Positions 34,289 to 46,600 are shown, counted from the stretch's first letter. The stretch is 64,000 bases of DNA from Dioscorea cayenensis subsp. rotundata (GCF_009730915.1 NC_052475.1:30565016-30629015), one strand, 5' to 3'. Made by a program: numbers and translations. Notes: generated from the letters alone by a model not told the origin.

Positions 34289-36196
34289 TTATATCATACC
34301 ACCATCAACTGCATTCTTCAGGTTCCCTCCAAGCAAAGACAGTAGGCCACCGCCGTGAACTCTCCCTTCAGGAATAATTAGCCTTGAGTTCCTGTTCTCC
34401 TGGTTCCGAACTCCCTCTCTGCCCGCAGGGCATTTCATTGAGAGAGGAACCAAAAGTTGATCCGGTATGAGTTGCAGCTGCTTCCGACGCTTTGCTGCAT
34501 TTTCTGTTGATTCTACGCGGTTGGAGATTACACTCACACCGGATGATGATGAATGCTCATTGTCCATGGTGCTTACACCAATTGAAGATGTAGTAGTAGA
34601 TACAATACCTTTGAAGAGGCTGGGTCCTATCATTCCACCAATTTTCATCCCATCACGTTCTTGCCGCAATGCTGCAATGCTTCCATGTGATGCACACAGG
34701 CCGCTCTTTCCCCTAGCAAACTTTTCGCAACCTCCATCCCATATGCATCGTTTCCCCCCACCGTGCGCCTTGCAGTAGTCAGTGCTGCCTTGCGCACTCT
34801 TACTACAGCTTTCAATATGGCATCGCTTCCCCCCACCATGCCTGACACAGAAATCAGTACGGCCACGAGCGCTCTTGGTGCAACCTGGTACATGACAGCG
34901 CTTCCCACCTCCATGAGCGACACAGAAATTTGTTCCACCATGCACACTCTTCGGGCAGACACCCCCTCCTTCAAAGAGGCATCGCTTTCCTCCACCGTGG
35001 CCCTTGCAGAGGGGTGTGCTCCCTTCCGCCCCTTTGGTGCACCCCTCGAAGATGCATCGCTTTCCCCCACCATGGGCCTTGCAGAACATGGTGCTACCCT
35101 GTGCACCCTTGGTGCATCCTGGATGCTGGCACCGGCGACCACCACCGTGAGAGATGCATAGCCCTGCCTGACCCTCAGCGCTACGTGTGCACCCTTCCAC
35201 ATTGCATCTCTTCCCACCACCATGTCTAATACATAGTCCTGATTTACCCCGGGCAGCCTTGGAACATCCTGGATGGCCACATCGCCGGCCCCCTCCATGA
35301 GCAATGCAGTAATCTGTCTTCCCCTCTGCACTCTTGGTGCACCCAAGCATTTGGCAGCGCCTCCCTCCTCCATGAGCCTTGCAGAAAGCTGTCCGGCTCT
35401 CCGCACCCTTGTTGCAACCAAGCTTCTGGCACCTCTGGCCACCTCCATGAGCAATGCAGAGCCCAGATGCACCCCTCGCACCTTTAGAGCAGGACCCCTT
35501 GAACCTGCATTTCTTGGGATGATGGTAATGACTCCGCTGGTAGGAAACAGTATCAATGTTCATGGAGTCCAGAATTCCACCAACCGAACCATCAGTCATG
35601 GAAGAGGGCTCAGGACTGAAAGGGAGTTGATCCCTGGCACTGCTGTTGCTGGAACTTTGAAGTCTAGGTGCAAAGAGTAAAGTTGGCATGTATCCACCAG
35701 AATTTTTGGCAGAAGTTGAACCTTCATCAACAACCGAACTAAGTGACAGTTTCTCAGATAATGTCTGGGCCTGTAAATGGGATTGATCTGAATTGACTTC
35801 AATCACCATTGAAGCAGGCCCCGTACTAATCCCTGAAAGACCGAGCTTCAGCATACTCGAATCAGATTCAGAAACCACATTTTGGCTGAATAAATTGAGA
35901 GATTCTTTAGATCCAGTGATCATTGGTGATCGATAATCACAAGAATAAGAGGTCGGTGTTGGACCCAAGCCAAGGACAAGCCCGCAACCATCATCTTGGG
36001 CCATGGTGAGGAAGTCATTGCTGCACGGTGTGCATACTGATTTAGCTCTATAGCCTAGGAAATCAAGACTAAAAGCAGTGCCACCCAAGCTGTTATCATC
36101 GCTACTGGTTAAGATGTGCGCTGTTTTACTGGTTGAATTGCTCATTTCAGAAACCTCTACATGTGACAAGAGATTGGACATGTTAAGCTCCATCAT
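34289..36196 (-). CDS. HGGGRC tandem-repeat protein ('WRKY19-like'/loricrin-like), no WRKY domain
   Basis: One coding exon, 635 aa. Residues 1-229 are Ser-rich and low in conserved structure, with GLVLGLGPTPTS and SSMLKLGLSGIS motifs. Residues 230 to about 505 hold eleven tandem units of mostly 25 aa, pattern C-x3-GC-x-K-x-A-x-G-x-T-x2-C-x-x-HGGG-[KR]-R; unit 8 is longer (28 aa). The conserved Cys and His spacing suggests metal binding by each unit; this is inference. A basic stretch (ENAAKRRKQLQ) may be a nuclear signal. The C-terminus ends GRVHGGGLLSLLGGNLKNAV, a family signature. Plant homologues are often labelled 'probable WRKY19' because that Arabidopsis protein carries the same repeats, but no WRKYGQK is present here. 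Function unknown. An acceptor at 36202-36204 sits five bases before the ATG. Confidence 0.85.
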   Translation of the reverse strand: MMELNMSNLLSHVEVSEMSNSTSKTAHILTSSDDNSLGGTAFSLDFLGYRAKSVCTPCSNDFLTMAQDDGCGLVLGLGPTPTSYSCDYRSPMITGSKESLNLFSQNVVSESDSSMLKLGLSGISTGPASMVIEVNSDQSHLQAQTLSEKLSLSSVVDEGSTSAKNSGGYMPTLLFAPRLQSSSNSSARDQLPFSPEPSSMTDGSVGGILDSMNIDTVSYQRSHYHHPKKCRFKGSCSKGARGASGLCIAHGGGQRCQKLGCNKGAESRTAFCKAHGGGRRCQMLGCTKSAEGKTDYCIAHGGGRRCGHPGCSKAARGKSGLCIRHGGGKRCNVEGCTRSAEGQAGLCISHGGGRRCQHPGCTKGAQGSTMFCKAHGGGKRCIFEGCTKGAEGSTPLCKGHGGGKRCLFEGGGVCPKSVHGGTNFCVAHGGGKRCHVPGCTKSARGRTDFCVRHGGGKRCHIESCSKSAQGSTDYCKAHGGGKRCIWDGGCEKFARGKSGLCASHGSIAALRQERDGMKIGGMIGPSLFKGIVSTTTSSIGVSTMDNEHSSSSGVSVISNRVESTENAAKRRKQLQLIPDQLLVPLSMKCPAGREGVRNQENRNSRLIIPEGRVHGGGLLSLLGGNLKNAVDGGMI

Positions 36197-36200
36197 TTTT

Positions 36201-38890
36201 ACTGTACAGAAGACGAATGGGAAACCAATTGCAAGGAAATTTTGGGGATATTGGGCAGGAGGACTTCACAGTCTAACCTACCAGTACATTTTTATAACTT
36301 CAGTGCTGAGCATGAACCTGGTATATGTGAAATGAAAATAGGTATGGAACTCTAATATGAAACCTCCACCACTAACAAATCCAGATGTGTCTGCCCTGTC
36401 CATTACTGGTGAACTGATAAACTGTCAAATTCCTAACCAAGGACTACCGGTCCCTTATCAGCATGATTGGCCGCTTCCAATGATATAAGCCATGAAGCAG
36501 CACAAACAGCATGAATGTAAACAGTGATGATGATGCTCTGATCGAGAAGACTTTGCTCACGCCTTTTTATTACTACAAAGGATAAATTCATATGACAGGT
36601 CATCAGAAATAAAAAGTAGTTTATAACAACAAACATCGCTGATTTAGATATTACAAGAACATACCAAAATCAGACACGATTGAAAAAAAAAGGTAATATG
36701 TTGATATTATCACAAAGAGACAAAAGATCATTTATTCAGTAGAGAAGTACAGATATATTCCAGGAGAAGAATTATTGCCCTTTTCAGGACTAATCTATAT
36801 GTAGTATAACTGTATTAGGTGAGAATTAGAATCCAGAACTACTTTATAAAAACCACAAGAAATCAGGTGACTTTCTATTAGAGAATAACAAAGTCTATCT
36901 GCACAAAAAGGGATAATAAAATATTTTTGAATCCATGAATCAATTCTCTCCAAAACTGAGTAAATATAGTTCTCCAGAAAGACTTCTTCGGGGAATTTTT
37001 TTTTTCATCAAAGTATATGCACGTGTAAAATCTGAAGAACTGGTACATTTGTGTCTTTTCAAAAGAAATGCACTGTGTCACCTAATATGCAAAACACAGA
37101 AGACAATATGTTATGACCAGAAACAGTCTCATATGAATCTATGATAACTGCCATTTCCCATAAATCAACCTTATCTTAATGATCATAACACTATTATTTA
37201 TGAACATAAGACTTTCTTTACAGAAAGAGCAAAGGGTCAACATACATGCACCACACAAATCATCATGAAACTCTAGCAGAAACCAAGGTAATCATGCTAT
37301 AGTCCAACTCTATTTTGTTCAGCAATATTCCTAATATCACAATCCTTAATCAGTGTTATTTATGTGTTTATATTGTGCTTACTTTCAGTGAGAATCCAAA
37401 CACTACCTTTGTGACCTTCTTTCCTTATTAATGGATAAATAGTGTCTCAGCTTTTCTAAACTGAAAGTATATCGAATTATCACTGACAAGGGAACCAATA
37501 CTAGAAACATACAGTAGTTGAAGGATTGAAACTCAAAATAAACACACAACATTTTGCAAGCTAACAAGGAATATCAATAACAAAATAAACAACAAAGATA
37601 ACCTAAGTGGTGATAATCAGTACTGATAAAAAAAACATGTGTTCCTATGTGGAGCTTCCTATAATTTATATTTACATATACTCTACCTTTCCATGAAAAG
37701 TAAAGCAATTGAGAATCCAACCTACTTTGCAAAGCAAACTATGAATGAAGGACATATTAGTTCAATGTAAAAGGGACTCAGAGAAAAGATAACTAAGATT
37801 TAGGTTTTAATAGAAGATGATTATGGATAAGTTTAACCTGCTATGCTATAATAAAAGTACTAAATTTATGAAAAGGAAAATGTCCATAAGTTATTAATAT
37901 CACCAAAAAAACACAGCAACATGCACAGGATGAAGAGAAAAAGATAACCTCACTCCTCAGACCAACTAGATTTTATTAGGAGTAATGGATGAAAAACAGA
38001 TTAACAAGCCAGATCTAACTAACCTAGCCAACAAAAGTTCTTCAGTTTACCAGGAATTCTGCCACTCCCTCCAAAACAAAAGCTTGCTGGTTGCCAAGTC
38101 CAGATACCTGCAAGAAAGAGAGAGAAAAAAAATGACAATTAAAAGGCATCACTGATGGTATTCAAAATCAAACACAAACTTTTATAGCAATGATAGATTG
38201 CTCCCTTGACCAGATGCCAATTTTCAGAAGAAATAAACAAAAAAAGTCAGCAAATCAAACATCCACCAAAGCAAAAGTGAAATCTCCCATAAATCATCGA
38301 AACCAACCAAAACATATCTGCAAGATTTACAAGATAATTGTTTTGCCCTCCAATAGAAAGAATCACTTCTACAACAAAACATCACTTTAAACTACATAAG
38401 AAAATTCCCCATTACCAAAAATTTAACAAAACTTTTCATCAAAACCAAAGCCTCTAAGCTGCCGTCCTGATTTAAAAAATCATAAAACCAGCCCCAAAAG
38501 AAACCCTAAAACCCTTAAAAAAAAACATACTTCACAACCAATAAAGCTCCAGACCACTCTAAAACACCCAAACAGAGATCTAACAAACCAAAACACCAAA
38601 CCCACCAAATCACAGACTATCCTTCTGAAAAAAAAAACAAATTAAAAAACAAATAACACACCTTAAAATGCTTCCATGATTCAAAAACACAAAGATTAAG
38701 CAAAGAGTTTAAAAAAACTTTTTTTAAAAAAAGCAAGAAAAATACCATAAAAAGGCCAGGACCGGAGACAAGCGATAGATCCCAAACTCCCAAACCCCAA
38801 AAACAGGTGGAAGAGACCAAAAAGGAGAGATCTTGAACCAAAAAACGAAGCCCAAAACGAACGGAAAAGCATACAAATCCAAAGAGACTC
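36201..38890 (-). other. 5' UTR exons and introns of the HGGGRC-repeat gene
   Basis: On the minus strand, an acceptor (tgtacag) immediately precedes the coding exon at 36201. Upstream, a 57-nt segment 38107-38051 is bounded by a strong acceptor (cttgcag) and a donor (gtaaac) and looks like a non-coding leader exon. That makes the proximal leader intron about 1.85 kb (38050-36202). A first exon probably lies within 38500-38890, where a telo-box-like AAACCCTAA occurs at about 38502. No coding ORF with recognisable features lies in the introns. Confidence 0.55.
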
Positions 38891-39003
38891 GTGCTCTCGG
38901 ATGGCCAATGGGCTATTATATTTTTAGGGTTGTTGACGATGACGGCGGGATCGCTTCGCTGGCAAACGGTGTTAACGGGGATAACGACTGCGGCGTTACC
39001 GTT

Positions 39004-39132
39004 TGGGGCCCATTGACGGCTCCCGTTTGTCTTGGGCTTTAGCTTGGGCTTTTAGTCTGATGTGGGCCCATCCCAGCAGGTCGATGTGGAGCCCATCTTT
39101 TTAACATTTTCCAGTGGGGCCCATTGGGCCCG
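39004..39132 (-). promoter_or_regulatory. Cluster of site II (TGGGCY) promoter elements
   Basis: At least seven TGGGCC/TGGGCT motifs in both orientations lie in 130 bp: at about 39006, 39033, 39045, 39063, 39090, 39117 and 39125. They sit about 120-250 bp upstream of the presumed start of the HGGGRC-repeat gene. Site II elements bind TCP factors and are typical of housekeeping and growth-linked plant genes, especially together with a telo-box, also present downstream at about 38502. The regulatory role is inference. Confidence 0.6.
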
Positions 39133-40630
39133 TAATCAAGCTTTTATATTGTTTTAAATACCGTCGTTTTGATCAATCTCAGCCGTTGGATGTCACTAGG
39201 GTTACAGATTTGGTATGAGTTGAAATATACCTTACAATTGATTTTTTTTTCCCGAAATAAATTTATTAGCCGAACAAATAAAAAATAAATACCTCAAAAT
39301 TTATATATAATAAAATAAAAAATAATTTTATTGGAATACATGTGAATTGAAAGGAAAACAAAATCTAACAAGGAATAAGACCTGTTTTATTTGAATTTAT
39401 TGTAAAAAAACATAAATTTTGTTCTTGTTGAGAAATATAGACAAATTATATATTCCAACCCGAATTGCTCATTTTTTTATTTTTTTATTTAATAAATTTT
39501 TTAAAAACATAAGTTTAACTTGAAAAAAAAATAAAAAAACCAACTCTCCTATGAATTGTTCATTTTTTTATTTAATTATTTATTTTAAAAATATAAAAAA
39601 AAACCACATATTTGAACTACTGATTTTAATTTGTTAATAAATTCCCTTTATTGAGTGGTGGTTAATTTAGCAAAATTTATTTTCATGACATGTGTATGAA
39701 TATATAATAAAATAAATCACATGTGGACAACTGCATGTGATAAAAATAAGAGAGCGAGTGAGTAAAACGCAGCCTCTCTCTGACTCTCATATAAAAGAAC
39801 ATGCATGGTATACTGTTTTTTTCCTAACGTAGACGGTTCATTATCACATGATCTATTTATTTATTTTTTATTATTATTATTATTTAGTCTTTTGGGATGA
39901 CAAGGAAACAGTGATAAGATGCATGATGAAGAAGGTGAAGAACAAGACATGGATTGGTGTTGGTGGGATCCTCCATTAATTTTGGTTTTTGGAGGCTATC
40001 ATTGTTAGGATTGAAAAACCCACGCCCACAAACAAATTGGTGGAGTGGAGAAACATTTGAGTCATTAATTTGGATCTATCCATGAGAAATTAAAATTATA
40101 TATATATATATATATATGTGAATGTATATTTTTAAAATAAAAAACTATGAACCATTAATTATATTATTTTTTTTATAAATGAACGACAAGTACATCAAAT
40201 TTAAAAGAAGTCAGAAATATATATAGTCATAATATTAATACTACAATATATTTATGCCATCATTTTGTGTAGGTTTTGAGATTTAATCTTGGGTCTCGAT
40301 AAATTTTAATAAAAGTTCATACAAATTAATATTTTGGGTTTTTAATATATAAAAAAATAATGCAGTTAAAACAAATAAATAAAGAGATTTTATTGATGTA
40401 AACCTTCTTTTTTTAGGTTGTGGGATGTCAGTACGGCATCCACATGGAATGTTAGCCAAAGTTAGCACATCAAAGTGAAAAAAAAAGGTATTTTTTTTTT
40501 AACGGAATAAAGTTCTCTTTTTGGCTTCCTTAGTATGCAAGGCTTGGTGACTAGTTTTCATATAAGATATTTATTTACATATTTTCTTATTTAATCCAAA
40601 AAAAAAATCATAATTAATTGTATAGTTGCA

Positions 40631-41642
40631 TAGGGGTGTATTTGAGGCGAGCCGTTCGTGAGCGGCTCGATATTCGGTTCAATAAGGGCTCGTTCGTGTT
40701 CAGCTCATATTGTAAACGAGCCAAGCTTGAACATCATTTTTAAGCTCGATTAATAAATGAGCCAAGCTTGAGCAGCCGAAAGTTCGGCTTGTTTTGACTC
40801 GGGAACAAGCTCGTGAACAAGCTCGTTTATATATATATATTAAGGTGTATATATGACTATGTCGTTGTTGTCAATTTGAGTCACACATATAGGGCTCTAA
40901 ACTACTATTCGAAAGCTCAGCTCGTTAAAAGCTCAGGTCAGCTAGTTCATTAAATTAAATAAGCTTGTAAGATAAACGAGCCAAGCTTGAACACCACCAA
41001 ACTTGCCTCATTAAATCTTTTGAACAACTTGTTTATTGTATAATTAAAAGCACGTTTATAGTATCATTTCCAATTTTATTTGTAACGATAATTAATATAA
41101 CCATTCATAATGTCATGAACAAGCTTATTTATTGGATCGTTAATAATATCGAAAAAATATTTATAGATAGTTACATCACAATGTTTATTTTGTTATTATT
41201 GTAATTATTTGTTAACTTGTTTAATGAAGATTTTAACAAGCTTGAACTCAAACTTTAATGATTCAATAAATAAGCTTAAATTATTCTTTTAATCCTCAAA
41301 CTCAAATCGAGTTGAGTCACACTTGATAATAAATCATTAAATAAGCTTTAAATGATACTTTATTAAATAAAAAAGTAGAATATAAAAAAATAGTCAAGCC
41401 TTAATTAGGCTAACAAGCTAAGGTTAAGCTTCGAATTTTCTTAACAAGTTGAGCTCGAGCATGAAGTTCGAAAATAAAGTCTCGATTGAGAACTGATCTC
41501 TGATTAAAAATAAGAATGAGCAAGTTCGAACACGAAAACGAAGTCTCAAAGAAATTTCTACCGAGCTCAGCTCGATTAAATAGTAACGAACCAAGCTTGA
41601 ACAAGGCAAAGCTCGGCTCGGCTCGGTTCGTTTACGGCCCTT
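40631..41642. mobile_element. GCTCG-rich non-autonomous TIR transposon (hAT-like, tentative)
   Basis: About 1 kb, with ends rich in GAGCCGAGCTCG-type words. The left end starts TAGGGGTGTATTTGAGGCGA. The right end read backwards starts AAGGGCCGTAAACGAACCGA, an imperfect inverted match. Inside, AACGAGCCAAGCTTGAAC-like strings recur many times on both strands. Widespread plant repeats with GGGGTGTAAACGAGCCGAGC ends are, from memory, hAT-type; I could not find a clean 8-bp duplication (TTGCA occurs on both sides). No transposase ORF remains. The element looks old. Confidence 0.5.
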
Positions 41643-41934
41643 GCACATCCTCCTCTGAATCTCTATAAATCCATGCAAATATTAATAATAATAACAGGAA
41701 ATTTTGTTTTGAATACAAGAGGACAAATTTTTATTTTTTATTTTGAAAAAAAGGAAAAATTTTAGAGGTGATTATAATATTGCTATTTAATTTTGATAAA
41801 ATAAAATATAATAAAATTAAAGGGCCATTCATGATATTGAGCTTTTGGAGTTATTATTGAGAATCAATACAAGACTCCAAAGCAGGGATTTGCTTAAGTT
41901 TTAATCAAATCAATTAAAAATTTAATCATTGACT

Positions 41935-42185
41935 AGTAACGGCGTAAAACGAAGAAGACTAACGGCGCCCTCGCTCTCTATTCTCTGCGTCTGTCCACGT
42001 GGCTCGCAATCATTGGTCCATTTCTGGCACGGGATCCGTACCCGGTTACACGTGTCGATATCTGCAGAGCAGTGGCGCGAGATGGCGGGTACGGGTTCAC
42101 GTGTGATGAGTTTCCGTTATCGGAGTCGGGTGTGGACTTCGGAGCTCCGAAAACATAACTCTTCGAAATTACAAAGATAACCTTC
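41935..42185. promoter_or_regulatory. Orphan GC-rich island with three CACGTG boxes
   Basis: A 250-bp GC-rich block stands out in AT-rich surroundings. CACGTG cores lie at 41996-42001 (within CCACGTGG), 42049-42054 (ACACGTGT) and 42098-42103. ORFs of 83 codons (+) and 75 codons (-) cross it but resemble nothing I know. It looks like a promoter or a relic of one: the nearest genes start more than 3 kb away or face away. It could drive an unannotated non-coding transcript. Confidence 0.4.
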
Positions 42186-42980
42186 CCTTGTGACTTTTTT
42201 ACCATCTACCTTTGAAAATAGCGAAATTGTTTGCAATTCATTCTATTTTATTGGTATCCATAATAAATTTGTATGTTTTAATTTTTGCACCAATACATAT
42301 AAATAATTATTTTTTAAATATATATATATATATATTATAATAGATGTGATTAGATATTAGACATCTGATTATATTTGACAATAAAAAATATTAATTTTTT
42401 AGAGGTCATTTGGCATTGTTGCTAATTCATGGTTTTTTATTTTCAATTTAAAACTGAAAAATAATAATTGATTTTTATATAAAATCTAAAAATCATGAGG
42501 TTTTAAATTAAAAAAAATGAGCTACTCTCATATTTATATGTATATATATACAGCAATACCATTTTTATATAAACCTAGTAAAAATAGTCATTTACATATG
42601 TTATGCTTCACAAATGACGCGTAAAACAAAATTAAAAAAACAAAAGAATTATATGTTTTTTTTTTTTTTAAAAATAAGGGGTAGCAAATAATTTCACAAT
42701 TTTTCAAAACGCTACAACTGTCACCACATATAAAATTCTTTATTTTATCTATTGTTATTAAAAAAAAAATTCCGCCAAGAAAATTTCAATAACAAATATC
42801 TATAAATACAATGAAAAAAATATATAATTACTTATCTATCCCTCATAAATCATTTTTTAATTGAAAAAATTGTTGCCTATACACAATGTTCACTCTAGTA
42901 GCATAGCCAAATCATAACTAAGAAAAAATCTGTAAACTAATTTATTTTTTTAGTAAAATTCAGTTGGTCATGTATATATT

Positions 42981-43011
<31 letters not shown>

Positions 43012-43023
43012 ACATTGATAAAC

Positions 43024-43138
43024 AGTAATTACTAGTGTCTAGTACTATTGTTCATCAATATCGACTGTCCGTAATTACTAGTGTCTAGTACTATTGTTCA
43101 TCAATATCGACTGTCCGGTACTATTGTTCATCAATATC
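43024..43138. repeat. Minisatellite, 46-bp unit, two full copies plus a partial
   Basis: The unit runs GTAATTACTAGTGTCTAGTA, CTATTGTTCATCAATATCG, ACTGTCC, starting at 43025 and 43071. A truncated third copy begins at 43118. The first two copies are essentially identical, so the duplication is recent. It follows a (TA)n run. Confidence 0.85.
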
Positions 43139-43695
43139 CACAGTTGGATTGTGATTCAACAGCTGAAAATTGGACGTCCAGAAATCTATGGACTTCTTAT
43201 CTATAAACATTTTCATGGTTATAAATGTAAAAAATGAACTTTACAGGGGTATCAATGGAAACTTAAAAAAAGAGAAAATATTCCAGTGTAAATATATTCA
43301 AATTCAAATGGCAGACAAAGTCAGCAAAGTTTTACAATTCATCGGCTGAGAGTTGATGATATCTAATAATTACATATTTATTATGAAGATTCCTAAACAA
43401 CTTGCCTTTCTATATTCACATATAAAGAAGTAGCCACACAATGTGTACATCTTTTCCATAAATAAATGGAAAAATATATATATATATATATATATATTGT
43501 TGGCAAATGTATGATCCAAAGTTGATGTTCAGGGAAATGTTATAATGGAACAAAAACATTATCAACAATTTGTCATTCAACACTGAGAAGAATAACATTA
43601 TTGTTGATCAAAACACATTCAAGTGGGAGAAACATATGGATGTAGATTAAAGATAACTGTAGAATAGATGAGTTTAGAGTTTGTACACTCGGATT

Positions 43696-46600
43696 TTATT
43701 CGTCCTGGATGACGATAGCCTCCTCCGCGACTGCCCAGCAGCAACCACCGCATTTCTCTCTGCATGTCAATGGACAACAACTCTGCAGTATAGAAGTTTT
43801 CATAAGGCGAAAAGAAGTTTAACTGTTAATCCAATGTGGTTACTACTCAGTTCATCTACTTGTGTGGAGTAATCAATAATCATCAACAATTAAAGTGAAT
43901 ACTCATGGCAACCCACATTCATATGGTTATCGAGTAAAGTTATACACACTATACCCTTAAAACCTCAAGCTGCTAATTTATTCGTATTGAAACATTAATC
44001 CAAGTTAGACATTGCTGTAACTCCGTTAAAACCGTTTCGCTTAAGCATTGGATATAATGAATTGTGAAAATTACAGGATACTTACATTGGAACAAGTATA
44101 GACAATAAGAGTGAGCCAACTCCATTCATCGGGTAAAGAAGTCGAAGAATCAGCAGCAGCCTCGTGCAGAAAATATAATAATGGGGACATCAACTGCATT
44201 TCGTATTGCCGCTCTGAACCACAAACTTTACAAGATTCAGGCTCTTCACGTTTTGTTGTAGCCAATAATGGTTTTCCACCATAAGAGTATCTACAAAAGA
44301 AGTGAGATAACAAACAAACGAGACAAGCTTAATGTGCCCGCTTCCCTGGTACAATAAACGATAAAACTAACAAGACATTAACATGTCCTCAAGAATCAGG
44401 AAAATAAACTGGAAAGAAACATTTATTGTTAAAGCCACAAACCTTGTGTAGCTAACATGACATCAATTTTAAGTATTGTGTCTAGTATGGGGCAATAGCC
44501 TGATGGTAGATAATTCAGTGAAGTCCTTATGGGTTAGATTTTAGTTGAGCCTAGGAGGATAAGCAAGAGTTTAAGATAATTCAGTGAAGTCCTTAGGGGT
44601 TAAATTCTAGTTGATCCCAGGAGGATGAGCAAGAGTTTTCCCCCTCTGGTTCGATGATCTACTCCTGGAAACCTACTCTTTTCCAGCTGTTTTTCCGCCT
44701 CTGGTTCTCTTTATTGTTTTTTCTCCTCCCCCTCCACTGGATGCCACCCTTTGGATCCTCCAGGTGCTTCTGTAACCTCTTCCACTTTATTTTCAAATCA
44801 CAATGAATATTGTGGTTTATCCAATTCAACAAAAAGATTAACCTTTCTGATATGTTTAGTAAATATGTGATTTATTCTTTGATTATTCATTGATATCAAA
44901 CTATACGACGTGCTTAATCATGGTGTTAACCTTGAAGACCACTTAAGAGGGGGATCTTTTTCCTTGTAGGTTGCCAGAAAAACATAATTACATTTTATTA
45001 ACATATATCCTAAAAAATTTACTGCAAATTTCATGTGTTTTCACTAGTCTACAAGCGACTAATATATTGTTCTAAAACCCTTCAGCAGTTTAAGAAGCTT
45101 TAGAAATCTTAACACCTTTTAGATATTTGTAACTAGATAGTCTCTGACAACTAACAAATTGAGGCAAAAACAGTGATACAATACCTAAAACATTGCTCTG
45201 GATATGCATCTATATGTTTCTTGAACTTGAGGTATATCCTGTCAGCACCCAAAGCTCTATCATACTCATAGGTTTCACCTTCCCATTTTTCTTCTTCTTC
45301 ATGTTCAGAAGAAACATTTTTGTTTTCTTCCATAGAAAGTGATGCATAATGTGAGCAGAAGGTACTGATTTTGCTTGATGAACACTCCTCTTCAGAATAG
45401 ATATAAAAACATGGGATAACTGCAAGCAAACAAGCAGAACACAAGTCCATCTGAGTGAAAGGATAGAACAAATACAACCAATTTTTATGAAAACAAAGCA
45501 TATCAATTGTGTAAAAAATATAAAGTATAAACCTGGTATAGTAACATCCTTTTCTCTTGCCTTGGTCATTGAGCCTTTTCTAGAAGTTTTAGAATTTACT
45601 GAGCCCTTTTGCTTTTTTGAAGTCGAAGCCAATGTGGCTGCTTGAGAAAGAGCAAGGGCCAACTCATTCAAATCAAGAGCATCTTCACTTCCAACAACTT
45701 GCTCTTGAGCAGAATTGTCGAGCAAGCCCTCTTCCCACCAATCTCCAGCTTTTGAAACTGAACAAGAATTTTCTTCTGATGGTATTGTTTTCTGAGTAGA
45801 ATTTCTGGACTGTACTTCATCATCACACTTCTGGAGTCGAAGAGCTCTCCAGCTAAAGTATCATCATGATACAATTCAATTATTCATGCAAATACGTAAC
45901 TCGCCAACATAAAAAAGGACAGGATGGATTACCAAAGGAACAGACCTACAGGAATTGCCCCCGCATTTTGGTGTTGGACAACCAAGGATATAGATAACAC
46001 GCTCTTCAATCTTCATTGTTGACAACGAAATTGGAGCATATACCTATCATTCCAAATGCAAAAATTAAACCTAAATAATTATTGTTTACAGAATTTTGCA
46101 GTGAAGATGTGGGGAATAGTTTAATGTAATTGTGTGACATTTGACTACTGGAATCATGCCATTATGTACATAGATGCCAAAAATATGCAAACAACATTTG
46201 AAAGTGTCTCAGCAGCAAGTACTACTCCTAATGAAACACTGAAGCATAATAGCTTGCCATGATTTTTCTCTATCTTCGTCTGGTCTCTACTTTTTTCCAA
46301 CAATAAAACCTGTTCTACTACCAATCAATCCTTTTTTTAGGGATTCATTCATTAAAAGCTATCCTGCGCAACTCCAATCTTTGCTATTATGGGATAACAT
46401 TGACATCTGAATGAATTATTAAGGAAGCTGATCACCCTAAAGAGTGAGAGATTTTTCAAACCTCACATCAACATTCTCCAAAGTTTGTCAAAAATTATAC
46501 AGCAGAACTCAAACAATAGACCACATAAAGAAGTTCTCCACAATTTTTTGTTCGTTTCCTTAATAAAACTTCCCTGTCTTTTAAAATAGTACACAACCAA

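Larger units (their letters stand above)
39140..43690. other. AT-rich intergenic spacer with transposon and orphan GC island
   Basis: No convincing gene. Long A/T runs and (TA)n repeats occur at 40096-40117, 42312-42336, 42983-43010 and 43472-43497. A GCTCG-rich element (40631-41642), a G-box island (41935-42185) and a minisatellite (43024-43138) are listed separately. The last 250 bp lie just beyond the stop codon of the PDCD2-like gene and probably hold its 3' UTR. Confidence 0.55.

Noticed and set aside
34645-35556. 303-codon ORF on the minus strand inside the HGGGRC-repeat gene
   Set aside because: It is a frame shadow of the 75-nt repeat array; it lacks its own conserved features, and the overlapping frame has clear homology.
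34763-35680. Plus-strand ORFs of 132, 99 and 135 codons opposite the repeat gene
   Set aside because: Antisense shadows of the same GC-rich tandem array; no start context or motif.
44648-44665. GGTTCGATGATC as a tRNA T-arm
   Set aside because: No acceptor or anticodon arms can be folded around it; it lies inside the SINE-like body.
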